Shown here piece after piece: positions 23,189-34,822 of a stretch of 64,000 bases of DNA. The DNA is from Fomes fomentarius (Eukaryota > Basidiomycota > Agaricomycetes > Polyporales > Polyporaceae): positions 2,604,001-2,668,000 of the forward strand of contig JABYQN010000001.1 of the NCBI GenBank assembly GCA_022606135.1, in the 5' to 3' direction. The translations under genes and the position numbers were made by a program. The notes under the pieces were generated by a model. That model was given only the letters and a program-made list of their open reading frames with translations, was not told the DNA's origin and did not search any database. Numbering within the stretch: the stretch's first letter is position 1; every line of letters begins with the position of its first letter.

Positions 23189-24533
23189 TCAAGTTGCATC
23201 CAATCCTTGACCTGCCAACGTCTGTTCTATCATCTTCGCGGTCTTGTCAATTTGAGCGCGACACGACTCGAACCATGTTCTCGGATCTTGGGCTTTCTTC
23301 TCCCCACTGCTCTTTCCACCATCCAAAGACAGTGCACCCAAATCCCTCGCCGCTACGTCAACTGTAGAAGGTAGTAGATCGTTCGAAATCGAATCATGCA
23401 GCTTGTGAGCGGCCTCCACCAAGGATGACACGGCAGTTGCCAGTGCATCGGGCTTCTGCGGTGCATACAACGTGGCGACCACCTCCTCGAGCGCGAGTAC
23501 CAGTGCATGAGATTTGGGAGGGAGGGCATCCAACGTCGAATTGACGGCATCCGGTATTGATTCTGTGACCGTCAGACCGCCCAGAACGTCTGGTACCACC
23601 CTCTTGTGTAAGAGGGTCACAAACCGTGCGAGTGGTTGAATCTGAATGGCGCTGAGTCGCAGTATCGGAAATTATGGCGTGTTCAAGACAAACCTTTTTG
23701 GTACGCTCTAGCTCAACATCGGACATTTTCTTGCTGGACCCAAAGCCAAGCTCATCCCACTCGTCGTCCAGTTCATCCAGCTCCTCCTCCCCACCTTGCC
23801 CGCTTTCCTCGATCATGGTGTTGATCTCTTGCAGAGCGTCCTCTAGCATGCCTCTATCGGCCTTCCAGCGCTGCTTCACAGCAGCGAGGTTGTCGGCTGG
23901 AAGGTCCCTCCGTGCCTTCTCGACAAGATCGTGGACCGTGCCCGTGCGTACAAGGTAGTCTTCCCCAGCGCTTTCCACAAACATGTTCGTGAGCGTACGG
24001 ACGGCCTCGAACACATTACACGCTAACAAACGAGCTTCGGAAGACAGGGTGGACCCATGTAGGTCGAAGAGCGTTGCACACGTTGCGAGGGAGGTGACAG
24101 AAGTTCCCAGATCTTTTATGGGCGCGAGTGCAGCGGAAGGGCAGGCGCCGATGGTCGGAGGACAAGAGCGACCTTCGTCGTAGAGGTGTAGATGAGAGTG
24201 AGAAGGGACTGGAAGTCTTTGTTGAGAACAGCACATGTGGGCTGTGAGTCAAGTAACGAGGCCTGGGTAGCGGGGAAGGGCTGTTGAAGGGCATCGATGG
24301 CAGCTGAGCAGGTATCCCCGAGAAGGCGGAGAGCAGCGAGAGCTGTTGACTGGGCTTGGTAAACGTACGCGACGACAACGACAGAATGTCTGCTTGCCTT
24401 TGTCGGAATCCGTCTCGACCGCGCTCATCGTGGACGGAGGAGGAGATAGAAGTAGGCGCGCTTCTTGCTGGGATCGTTGGGATGTCGGTCCGACCTCCGA
24501 GCTCAGCACTCAGAGACACTGGAACGGCGGCAT
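23189..24533 (-). CDS. Cyclin-D1-binding-protein 1-like (GCIP/CCNDBP1 family); frame break inside
   Basis: All-helical protein of the GCIP/CCNDBP1 family, whose animal members bind cyclin D and helix-loop-helix factors. Conserved parts are LNKDFQSLLTLIYTSTTKVA, IKDLGTSVTSLATCATLFDL, EARLLACNVFEAVRTLTNMF, ELDDEWDELGFGSSKKMSD and IQPLARFVTLLHKRVVPDVL. VARLYGP-like and RAQIDKTAKMIEQTL segments close the protein before the TGA at 23189. One intron falls at about 23625-23695. The frame carrying TTKVALVLRP stops shortly after and does not join the frame carrying AALAPIKDLG. A one-base shift near 24155-24165 is implied and I found no splice pair that fixes it. The start is uncertain: ATG 24533 plus an intron of about 135 bases opens the frame reading VVVAYVYQAQ, and ATG 24428 is the alternative. 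Real decay and a base error are both possible. Confidence 0.6.
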
Positions 24534-26201
24534 CCCTTCCCTTGGAGAAACGATGAGCTTGTTCAGTTCCACAAGGTTCAATGGGTTAGGCTTACAGACA
24601 TAGGTTAGCCTGATTTACCTGCCCTGGAAAGGCGTTGGAGGCCTATTTCCGCAGGTCCAAGGGGCTTATCTCACTGCGCGAAACTTTTACTTTTATGTTC
24701 CATTTTCTATCCCTTTCCTGACCTCTCAAAGGATGCGATCTTTGCAGTGAGACCGTGACCGAGGAGTCCACTGACTCTCATTGATCCCATTCCTATAGCT
24801 CACCTGTTTCACGCAGATATCATGATGCACTTCAACATCTATTGACCAGCGCAAACTCAAGACTGTCCAGAGAGTCAAGCTTTTTGCAAAGAAGTCGACG
24901 CTAGGAGAGTGAGAGATACGGCCGAGTACGAGATTCATGTTGTTTCACACTGGCAGATCACACAGACACCCGTCTAATTCTTAATACTCTAGCCGGGCTC
25001 GGAATGTCGCTCCGTACACCAAGTGCCGGTCAGCCTGCACGAGGACGAGCTTGAGAAGATCCTCGAGGGAGCGGTTCATTCAGGATCATATCAATCCACT
25101 CTTTGGTGTGCCTGGTCAGTGCTTCAACTTGTGGTATTTTATGACATCTGATGTAAATTACCATCTGTTTTTTGTAGGTCTCAATGTGCATCAGGAATCA
25201 GGATGCGCCGACCGAACACGGTGCTCCACCCGAGATGAAGAAAGCAGATGTTCCAGATATACTTAACACGCAACTACGTGGCGCTCATCACCTTGACTTG
25301 AAACCATCTGTCCGGACTCAATAACCACGATGTGCAAATGCCTTGCCCATTCCAGGTATAGCTCATGGGAGATGTCACTGTAAAACGCTGGGCATCACCA
25401 CTACCGACGCTGCCCTAGAGGCCGTTCCTCTCAGTCTGACCGTGGACAGACGACAACTTCGCTATGTCGTTGTGGGTCCAATCAATCCTAGATCTTCGAA
25501 CGCTCACCGATTTGGGGCACTACAGGTCAATCCGACCGACCCGGAACTACATCTCTCAGCACTGCTGCCAGTGTTGCAACGAGGTTGGCTAGATCTGCAT
25601 ATATTCCCAAGGCACGCAGTCGGTTACCTGATCGTCAAGCAGCCTTCCTTCCATGTCCCGCGATCCCAACTCCGCCTGCTCGGCGATACCGCCGCTGTGA
25701 GTACGCAAGTCCCATTTAAGTTCACATCAGACATGACATACTGCCACCTGCGAACAGTATTCTCCCGCTTCATCGCGTCTTTGAGGTTGTGAGCGCCATC
25801 TCGTCACGGCTATGGTGTTTTCCCGGGAAATGAAATGGTTCCTGCGCCTGAATGATGGTCTTTGATTCAAATTTGACCTGTCTTTGGCAGCAGGCGGCCT
25901 TCCAAGTTGACCGCAACCTTGTCGGAAATTGTCACCGCGGTCGGGTGGCAGTAATGGAGCAGCTCGACATCGACGATTGGACCGATACCTAGACAGCGCC
26001 TGAGAAGCTCACGGCATCCATCATCACTAGGTCGCGCGTTGCGCTCAAGGCTGCACTTGATAGTTGCAAATGTACATCGGTGGTTGCCTCGAGGATCGTA
26101 CTCCGACACCTTATATTGTCCCTCTCGCAGACCACAGCGCTTGCTCCGCGAGCAGTCCCCGCCTACGACCTCAGCGCATACAGGGTTATCTCTTCTCGCT
26201 G
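24534..26201. other. 1.7 kb gene-poor stretch in the GMC island
   Basis: No protein family was recognised on either strand. The longest open stretch (25343-25792, plus, about 150 codons) starts MPIPGIAHGRCHCKTLG and shows no familiar motif. A stretch near 25045-25110 could read LHEDELEKILEGAVHSGSYQ but does not extend. It may be a decayed gene or the upstream region of the GMC gene at 26202. Confidence 0.35.
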
Positions 26202-29083
26202 ATGTGTCTCCAATACCTCTGTCCCATCGTTTTGTTCATTCTCTCCGTATATGCTGCGGAGACAGGTATGTGCACCACGATCACTGGATGCACCACAGTT
26301 TTTATCATTCGATGTCTTCTAGGACACAACGAAATTTTCGACTATGTCGTCATAGGTAGGCAGTACTATCTATCCCTCTCTTATTTGATCTCCGCATCCC
26401 TCTGATCTTCGAGTGGGTAGGTGGAGGAACGACAGGGCTAGTCGTTGCCGCACGCTTGACCGAAAATCCTCACATCACCGTTGCGGTTATCGAGGCCGGC
26501 GCCCACCATACCAACGAACCCATGGTTGATACCCCAGGTAGGAGCACGAAGTACCGCACAAAGTCGCGACTCATATAACTTGACGCAGAGCTCTTCGGCC
26601 AGGCAATTGGTAACCCCGCCTTTGACTGGAACTTCTACACTGTCCCACAAGCCGGTCTAGACAACAACACGTTGTTGTACCCCCGAGGGAAGATGCTCGG
26701 AGGCTCCAGCGGCCTCAACTTCATGGCATGGGACAGGGCGTCAGTGAAGGAATATGATGCATGGGAGAAGGTCAGCGAGGCGTATGCTACGGTCTATGAG
26801 TTCATCAACTAAAAGCGGACGTAGCTCGGCGCAGAAGGATGGAATTGGAAGGCGTTGCTACCGTACTTCAAGAAGACCGAAGCCGTGTCTCCGCCAACGT
26901 CATCGCAGCTGTTCCCAGAAGCTGTTGGCGTGTCCGAATCCACCTTCAACGCCTTCCATGGCCGATCTGGTCGGATCCAGGTGAGAAGACACGATCGTCG
27001 TGGGAAGGGTTCTTGTGCTAACTACGAACACTCAGGCTTCCTACAATGTACTGTATACCAATATCACTGCGCCCTACGTCGAAACCATCAATGGTCTCGG
27101 TATACCCACAAACAGTGATCCGGTATGTGCTCCTTCCGTTCTTCAAGACCCAAGTGAGTACTCACACATTGTGCGCATCAGTACACTGGGGATGGCACCG
27201 GCGTGTACAACTGCGAGATGACTATCGATCGTGTGAAGAATATCGGGCAACGGTCTTATGCAGCGAGCACGTATTTCAACAGCAGTGTGGACCAACCCAA
27301 TCTCACCATCTTCACGGCTACACAGGTGACCCGCATTCTCTTTCAATTGAGTTGTCCTGGATGCTGACTCGCTCTATCAGGCTACGAAGATCAACTTCGC
27401 ACACACCTCAGGAAGCCTGACAGCGACTGGTGTCAATGTGGTCGCGATCAACAACACTGGTATCACTGGTACGATCGTAGCGAGGAAGGAAGTGATCCTT
27501 GCAGCGGGTAACTTTTGATTACCTTCGGATACTTCGAATTCGCTGACCACGGAGGCAGGATCTATCCAAACGCCACAATTGCTTGAGCTTTCTGGTAACC
27601 CATTAGGCTACGGGCCTGACTCGCGATGCTCGATTGCTGACAGAAATTGTCAGGTATCGGCAACCAAACGATCCTCAAATCTGTTGGCATCAAACCCCTT
27701 GTCGATCTCCCTGGTGTCGGCGAAAATCTTCAGGTAAGCTCGAATGCGATCTCTAGATGGTTCGCAACTCATATTAACCGCCATTCAGGATCATACATTG
27801 CTGGCACAAGACTACGAGATCCTCGACACGTTCTTCACGTATGGTATGCTTCTCGTCTACTCTCCGTCACGGCCAATCACATGTGATGGCTCACTTCGTC
27901 GTAGACGAACTCAGGAACAACGCGACATACTTGGCAGAACAGCAGTTGCAGTAGTATGTACTATCTTTGCCTCCTTACACTGTAGCACTATCGCCAACAC
28001 GACACAGCACGACGAACCACACCGGCATCTTCGCCTCAGCACAATTCGCGCTGACATTCCCGACGCTCAAGTCCATCCTTTCTCCCGAAGTCCTGTCCTC
28101 GCTACGATCCAAGGCGGAGAAGCTGGCGAATACAGATGGCTTGAACCCGTTGACAAAAACGCAGTACAGGCTCCAAGCCGACTGGGTCTCGGCAAATGAC
28201 GTCGCGTACATGGAGTATATTATGTACCCCACGGGAGGACGGACACCTGTCGCTCCTAAACCTGGTGCAGTCTACATCTCTATGTGGTCGGCCATTATGG
28301 TGCGTCTATTTTGACTTGGAAACAACGAGAATGACACTCTGATGTGAAGTTCCGCCCTCTAGCATCCGTTTAGCCGTGGTGCAGTCGTATGTGCAAGTGA
28401 CCATGGCCTCCCTTTATCTGCTATTGACGCAACTCCGTAGCACATTAACTCAAGCGACCCTTTGAAGCAGCCAACCATTAACCCGCGGTATCTCAGCAAT
28501 GATTTCGGCATGTATAGTGCAGACGACACAGACGGACCATGCTGACATGAGCGCACCGGTACAGATATACAACTCGCGCTTGAGAGTACCAAGTTCGTCC
28601 GCAAGGTGACGGAGAGCCAACCACTGGCCTCATACGTGGTCGCTCCACACCAGCCTCTCGCGAACGTGACGACCGACGCGGAATGGTTCGAGTAAGTGGA
28701 CGATCGTTTGACACGAAACCCAGAGTCTCAAGCAACATGTTATCCAGATTTATTAGAACGTACATGGGGACAATCTACCACCCGATGGGTACCGCGGCGA
28801 TGCTCCCGCGAGAGATTGGGGGTGCGTTTGTTGCTGAGATGGCAACGTGTCGCTTTGGCGTGCTGACTGCGCTGCTAGGTGTTGTCGACCCGAAGACATT
28901 GAAAGTCTATGGAACATCCAACCTGCGTGTTGTCGATGCATCGGTGATACCGTTGATTCTAGCAGCCCATCCGGTCTCTTTCATCTATGCGATCGCGGAG
29001 AGGGTAAGAGTAACAATATCATCTTCATTCTTGTCCCTGACGAGCATTCGCAGGCGGCGGATATGATCAAAGGACTTGTTTGA
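26202..29083 (+). CDS. Secreted GMC oxidoreductase, aryl-alcohol-oxidase-like, intact
   Basis: FAD-dependent GMC oxidoreductase. Wood-rot relatives oxidise aryl or other alcohols and release hydrogen peroxide outside the cell. ATG 26202 opens a signal peptide, MCLQYLCPIVLFILSVYA. Then come FDYVVIGGGTTGLVVAARLT (FAD loop), VAVIEAGAHHTNEPM, LYPRGKMLGGSSGLNFM (GMC signature 1), WDRASVKEYDAW, LGAEGWNWKALLPYFKKTE and GSIQTPQLLELSGIGN (signature 2). GIKPLVDLPGVGENLQDH, YHPMGTAAMLPREIGGVVDP, KVYGTSNLRVVDASVIP, LAAHPVSFIYAIAER and AADMIKGLV end the protein. Both catalytic histidines (YHPMG and AAHPVS) are present and no frame break was found. About fourteen short introns. The exact substrate (aryl alcohol, glucose, pyranose or other) cannot be told from sequence alone. 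It faces away from the two broken GMC copies. Confidence 0.9.
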
Positions 29084-29239
29084 TCCCGTTTAGATGACGT
29101 ATAGATCTCCGGGCAACGACGAGACTCATTCAGCACGCCGACATCACGCAAGTACCATCCGCGAATATACCACTATGTATGTGGATACAATGACATGCAT
29201 ACAAAATGAACACGTACATAATGGGTGCAGAGAGGCGAT

Positions 29240-30527
29240 CTAGGATGCGACAGCAACAGATGGTGAACCAGATTTCGCAGGCTTGGAGCCAGATGCGCCC
29301 TTGCTCCGGCCCCAACGAACGTTCACGGTCTCCCCGTCAATCTCGAGCCCATGAGACCACGCTGCCGCTGCTAGCTCAGCCGTGGTCCTATCCTTCCAGT
29401 TCACGAAGGCACATCTGGAGGATGTAACGTGAGCACCAGCAAGTCTAATGTACGAGACAGAACCTACCTTGTCTTCGCAACGTGCACCACAGATTTGAGC
29501 TGCGAAGGCGATACTGAAGGTAGGGACTTCAGGACCCGTGTCCGTATACTCTCCTCCGTTGATGAGGTTGACAACGATGTTAGGAAGAGTGATGTCTACT
29601 TAGCTGGTGAGCGGAAGGTTGTATATAGTAGAAGGAAGTCACGTACAACATTCTGGTCTTCTGGAGGTTGCAGACCCATGGCTGTTGCATGTTGCGAAAG
29701 GATCTTTTTCGCGACCGGGTCGTTATGACCGTGATAGCGATCCTGAATGTTTTGTTTCGACAGTTCGTTTTGTACAGGCATCTCATGCCTTATTGTCGCA
29801 TGAGCTATGGTCGTAGTGAGGCAAGGATACCAACGAGCACTCACCTATAAGGACATTCATCGCCCCGGTTACAATCTCCCTTGGCATAGAATGAACAGAG
29901 TTGTGGGCGGTTGCGCTTGTAGTAGGGGTCGGTACGCGCAAGTTGCTTCAACATCTCCTTGCCTGCGCTCGAAGCGCGACTGACGTCCAACAGTGACTTG
30001 GCCCCATCCATCTACTGGGGTTAAGCTGCAGTCAATGGGAATGAAACAGGACGACGCACCTTGCTCTCCATGTTCTGCGCATAATACTCCCGGTTTATCT
30101 CACTGGTTGGTGCCTCACTCTCAATCCCAAGGGCAGTGTCGCGGACTTGCGTGGGCAGGCCATACTCCAAGTCCAGCAGGCATGTCTGGCACACGTTCTT
30201 GATCTTTGCGCAAGTTTGACAGATGACGGTAGTCTTGAACCGCATGCCAGTACCAGGGTTCCAACGGAAGACGGTGAACGGACGGGCACAAGTGCCACAA
30301 GAGCGGCCAAACTCTTGTTTGGACTGTACGTGGTATCAGAAGCTGCGCTTTGAAAGATATCTCGCAACGCACCATGCGCACGAAGGGATTGTCACCCAAA
30401 CCTGCGAGACGGTTGGTTCATCCGCGGTATTACTAGTGGCGGTGTGCAAGTTCTACTCACAGGTTTCGCATAGAATGGGGAATTCGCTTTGCTCCCAGCC
30501 GGCCTTGTTAATATCCGCCTTTGGCAT
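29240..30527 (-). CDS. SLT11: Pre-mRNA splicing factor SLT11/RBM22
   Basis: Ecm2/Slt11 (human RBM22) contacts U6 snRNA and the intron in the activated spliceosome. The start at 30527 gives [42 protein letters not shown] and [54 protein letters not shown] and [20 protein letters not shown] follow, then the CCCH finger [15 protein letters not shown] and [18 protein letters not shown]. All match RBM22 closely. The C-terminal RRM was rebuilt across two introns as [28 protein letters not shown] and [16 protein letters not shown]. The stop is at 29240. The C-terminal Pro-rich tail of animal RBM22 is absent. Cysteine pairs of the N-terminal zinc region are complete. Confidence 0.93.
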
Positions 30528-30871
30528 GTTGTTGATGTGAGTGTGAACAGCAGCAAGAAGGACGGAGGCAGATATGAAAGAGGTGCGTTAGTGCCACAGG
30601 CGCTCCTGCTACGAAACGTTTGCTTAGTCAGCGCCTCCTTGCCGTATCACAGGCGTCTAGCTGGTCCTCTGGTGCCACCACGGGTGTTATTCTGTATGTG
30701 TTCATTCAACCGTGCATTTGTATGACGGACACTGACCGTTTCGCAAGAAATTGCGTGAATACGCGCTCCAACGCGTTCGTACCGCACTTATTTGCGTCAT
30801 ATACTCAACATAGTCCATTATAACTAACCCCGCTTCAGGTCGTTTTATGAAGTTCATAGGATTCTGTTGAA
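30528..30871. promoter_or_regulatory. Divergent promoter region of SLT11 and NPRL2
   Basis: A 344-base interval between two divergent start codons. No coding sequence and no clear TATA element seen. Confidence 0.4.
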
Positions 30872-33132
30872 ATGTCGTCAAACGGAGCTTCATTCTTGCC
30901 TCGCTTGGAGTCTGTGTTTTATGCTGTCTTTGATGTCGAGCAGGGGCCAAAGATAGTCTCTCAGGTTCCTGAAGCTCTGATCGCTACATCCTCGTCCTCG
31001 TCCTCCGGTCACACTTCCGGAACATCCAGCAACACCCTCTTCGCTGCATCTCCGGCTTCCTCTGCACCTTCCTTGTCGGACTTTGAGCTTCCATCCAGGG
31101 CGCCGTCTAGCTCTGTCCTGTCTTCTCCCATTTCTCAACGACTGGACGCGCGAGGGCTTCTCTCACCTCATAAGCGGAACTCATCCGCAAATCGTTTTCT
31201 ATTCCACTTTGACGACATCTCCAAGTATGTGATACCTCCGAAGGCACTCTGTGGTCGAATGGTGATATGTGCCACCAAAAGACATCGGATACTCGGTTTT
31301 CCTGTGCGGTTAGACGAGGAGTCATACCCTCGGAACTACTTCCTCTACAATGTTTGCTTCGTCTTCGAGCGCACTGCCGACCTGAGCTGTTATGAGTCAG
31401 TAGCACGGAAAGTGAGCAGAGTGCTCACGACGTGCGAAGTACGTACCATGGTTACATCTCAGGTGATTCCTTGATGCTAACCAGCGTTGTAGAAAGAGTC
31501 TGGTTTCCTGTCTAGGCCGGGGAGTGGGCCCGCTGTCCACGCCATCCTCGAGCAACTCTATGAAGATCTCAACTCTTACTCGGAGACGTCTATTCCAATT
31601 GATCCGTTCAATTCAATCGAGCTGAAGATCTTCCCATTCTACCCCAACCCGCCTCCTGTCAAGGACTGGATGGTTCCCCTCGGCCTCATCAACCTCACGA
31701 ATAGGATCGAACCGAATTGGGACTTGACCATCGTGAAGGTATATTCGCCATGGCAGACGCAGCATATCCAGCTCAACTAATGATACCAGATCTGCTCATA
31801 CATCGACGGTATCAATCATGTCAGTCGTATCGCGCGTCTTGCGAATTGCGACCCCAATCTGACTCGCCTTGCCATATCTCATCTACTGTAAGTTTCTTAC
31901 ATCTTCTGGGTGGAATACACCTTTGAAAATCCCTCGACAGATTCTACCAAGTCATCATGATGATCGACATCTTCCAGTACTCAAACATGTACACTCTACG
32001 AAAAAGCATGCAATGGCTCGCAGACGAAGGTCACATCAAGGACGAGTGTGGGCCATACGTCACGAAACCAGGTAAGTGTCGCTACTCTATATCGTGCACT
32101 ATGCAGCGTTGTACTCAGCGCTGGAGCAGGGAGCGTAATCCCTGACTGGCCCACGCTACTACATCTGTACTCGCGTTTCCGAGCCGGGAAGACAGTTCGC
32201 GAGTGGATGGAGGAGTACGACGTGCACAAGCTCGGCATTGACGTCCGAAGGTTCACGAGTTTCGGTGTCATCAAAGTGCGTTCTCTTCTGTCCTGGTGAC
32301 ATGCACGCCCAGTCAAGCAATGTCTACAACAGGGCTTCTTACGCCGTGTGCACCGCTGGCCCATTCTTCTGCCAAGCACTGAGCAACCACCGGATCGGCG
32401 TGCCTCTATGGCGTCGCTCGGCCGGAAACGCGGAAAGAGCATGTCCGGTATAACCAGCCAAACGACTGGCCCATCCACCCCTACACGTCCCAAGGCAGAC
32501 TCACTGCGTGCTCGCGAACGGGCCCCAGATGTCCAGCCAACGATTGCATCAGTGGGCGCGGAGCTTGTCCCGGCTACCTCAACGGCGACGACGGCTACGC
32601 GCATGCCTTTACGCCGCGCGAGCGCAGCGGAAAGCTCACTCGAGATACTGCGCAACCAAGACAGTCGCAAACCGCTGCACAACAGGGCATACCAGACGAT
32701 GTCGCGCCTGTACGGCAGGGCGGAGGCCACTGCGCACAGAGGGCCGGGGAAACAGGTTGGTCCCCAGAGCAGACAGACGGCGAGAGACGTCGCTTCGTCC
32801 TCCCCTGACGCGCCAGATGCACGAGGTTTGACGAGCGCCGCGGGAAACTCTGACACCTTGGAGAGCGAGCAATCGAGTGGAGGAAGATCGAATTTCTTGG
32901 GTGTCGCTCGATCACGCGTCCCGCGAGAACCTTCTGCCCCGCATGGACTACTGCAGGGCCCAGCACAATTCCCCCGGAGCTGCTGCCGTTGCTAGATGGA
33001 GAGCATCATACGGACGAGATCTGCACGCGGTTTGAAATCGGATGGCCGGTATTGAGGCAGTGGTTGTTTGCTGCTGGAGGGGCGCAGGAAGGGGATGAAG
33101 AATATGGGAACATATCCATCATATATAGATAG
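30872..33132 (+). CDS. NPR2: Nitrogen permease regulator 2 (GATOR1/SEACIT subunit)
   Basis: NPRL2 with NPRL3 and DEPDC5 forms GATOR1, which turns off TORC1 when amino acids or nitrogen are scarce. The start at 30872 gives MSSNGASFLPRLESVFYAVF and DVEQGPKIVSQVPE. Next come a Ser-rich loop, then FDDISKYVIPPKALCGRMVI, HRILGFPVRLDEESYPRNYF, YNVCFVFERTADLSCYESVA and RKVSRVLTTCE. LIELYEDLNSY-like, IPIDPFNSIELKIFPFYPNP, INHVSRIARLANCDPNLTR and IDIFQYSNMYTLRKSMQWLA follow. An arginine/serine-rich insert of about 190 residues precedes the C-terminal winged-helix part. That part reads LPLLDGEHHTDEICTRFEIG and WPVLRQWLFAAGG, and ends at 33132. An intron at about 32911-32967 restores the frame into it. 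The stop lies only 14 bases from the convergent RCL1 stop. Confidence 0.93.
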
Positions 33133-33146
33133 CGAATAGTGTATGC

Positions 33147-34614
33147 TCAAGCAATTGTGCGGTTCGCGTTCACATAGCCGATTCCATAGCAGGAGTACAC
33201 GAAATCGGGTGCAGCCGCGTTTGAGGGATCCGCGGGGACGATCTTGAACGCTGTGCCAAAAGATTCTTTCACATCTCGCAGGAATTGTATGCTAGAGGGG
33301 AAGAATTGAGCAGGGCAAGATTGATGAGACGGGCTTAACTTACGTCCGAAGTGTAGGTTCGCCCATTCGACACCGACCGACGTCCTCACTCCCGATGACC
33401 ATCATGAGCAATATCAACGTTTGATGTTGTCGATCCACACAACCACCTCTTTTTATCTCTGCGAGCAGCGCTCTTGATGCTTGCAGGGCTATGTCTTCAG
33501 GAGGAACACCAGGTTTCGAGACGGCTTCCGCACAGTGCATGGCCCCAGTCGTCGATTCAGCAAGCAGACTGAGTGCGTATCCAGGCGACCTAGACATGCT
33601 CTCAATATCCATGCGCATGCATAACTGATGCAGGACGCACTTTCCGCTGTCTTCCCCTTTGTAGACATCGGAGTACAAATAGATGTCAGGGATGTATCGA
33701 TTGAGAACGGAGCGAGAGGCTTCAATCATGCGATTGGAGAACTGGGGGTTGACCCGCACAGCATGCCTGGAAAAACCTGCCATTAGCTAAAACCTTCCAA
33801 AGCGCGATTGCGTGCCCACGAGATGCCTCGTATCCGCTTGATTTTGCCAGGATCCACGAAGTTGAGGGTCTTGACCTGCTTGACAATTGGACACAGGAAC
33901 TGCACTTCACCGCCTCCTTGAGGTGGGCTCCCGCGCTTCTTAATCTGGAGTCGCAGGTCAGAAAATTGCATGTCGCACATAAAACTCTGACATACTCGGA
34001 GTTCCAGACCCTCAGACACGCCAAACAGTTGCAAATGCGGTAGTGTCACCGTACGTATGACATCGACCTGGTAGTATAGAATGAAGGCTCTTGTAGGACA
34101 AGGGACCATATCAAACGCTTACAGAGAGATCGTTGTCGTCTGTTGTGATTCCTCGCAGGGTGAGCTGCAATGGCTTCTTTGCAAATGGTGCGAGCATGAT
34201 GACAGGTTCAAGGTAGTATCCAACGGAGCGCGATAGCTGACAATCATGTGTGACGGGGCCTCCAGCGATTATTCCGGGCTTCAGCAGAATGGCAGTACCT
34301 GAGTACAATGAGGATCGGCTGCCATGTATAACGATGGCACATACCTGTGACCGAGATCTCAATCACTGTGCCATTTGTTACTCGTTCAAGCAGCCTCAAA
34401 AGACTGACTTCATAGTCTGGATGGAGCGTAGCGCAAAGTGAGTAGACTATGGCAGACATGAAGAATCATCTTGCGCACCTCGCAGACCAGGGTTCTTGTC
34501 GTCCGACCGAATTTTGTCAATGCGCACCGGTTTTCCGCTGAGGATTGAAAGGACCAAACGATGCCTGAGGTACTGGTGCCCGTTGAACTGCAGAAGACCG
34601 GGTGCCTGTGTCAT
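33147..34614 (-). CDS. RCL1: RNA 3'-terminal phosphate cyclase-like protein, rRNA processing factor
   Basis: Rcl1 is a nucleolar U3-associated factor that works with the Bms1 GTPase in 18S rRNA maturation. The start at 34614 gives MTQAPGLLQFNGHQYLRHRL and VLSILSGKPVRIDKIRSDDK. DYEVSLLRLLERVTNGTVIE, LKPGIIAGGPVTHDC, SRSVGYYLEPVIMLAPFAKK and GGGEVQFLCPIVKQVKTLNF follow. The diagnostic VDPGKIKRIRGISW, NRMIEASRSVLNRYIPDIYL, SPGYALSLLAESTTGA and LAEIKRGGCVDRQHQTLILL come next, and the C terminus is FVYSCYGIGYVNANRTIA. As is usual for RCL1 rather than RTCA, the C-terminal catalytic histidine motif of true cyclases is not seen. Introns are short. Divergent from UBA3 with 208 bases between start codons. 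Confidence 0.93.
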
Positions 34615-34822
34615 GTTGGTTGGTCGCAAAGGAGTCGGACGAAAGGCGAAAGACGAAAGGAGCCAAGCGCGTCTCGATCGAAAAGCGTGAAGCGCCCACT
34701 TACCGGGATATGGGCGCCTAGATGTGTACTTCGCGTCCTCGCCTTAGGCCCTGGGGCTGTTCACTCTTCCTACTCTCTCTCCCAAACCACTCACTCGCTG
34801 AACTACTACTAGATCCCGAAAT

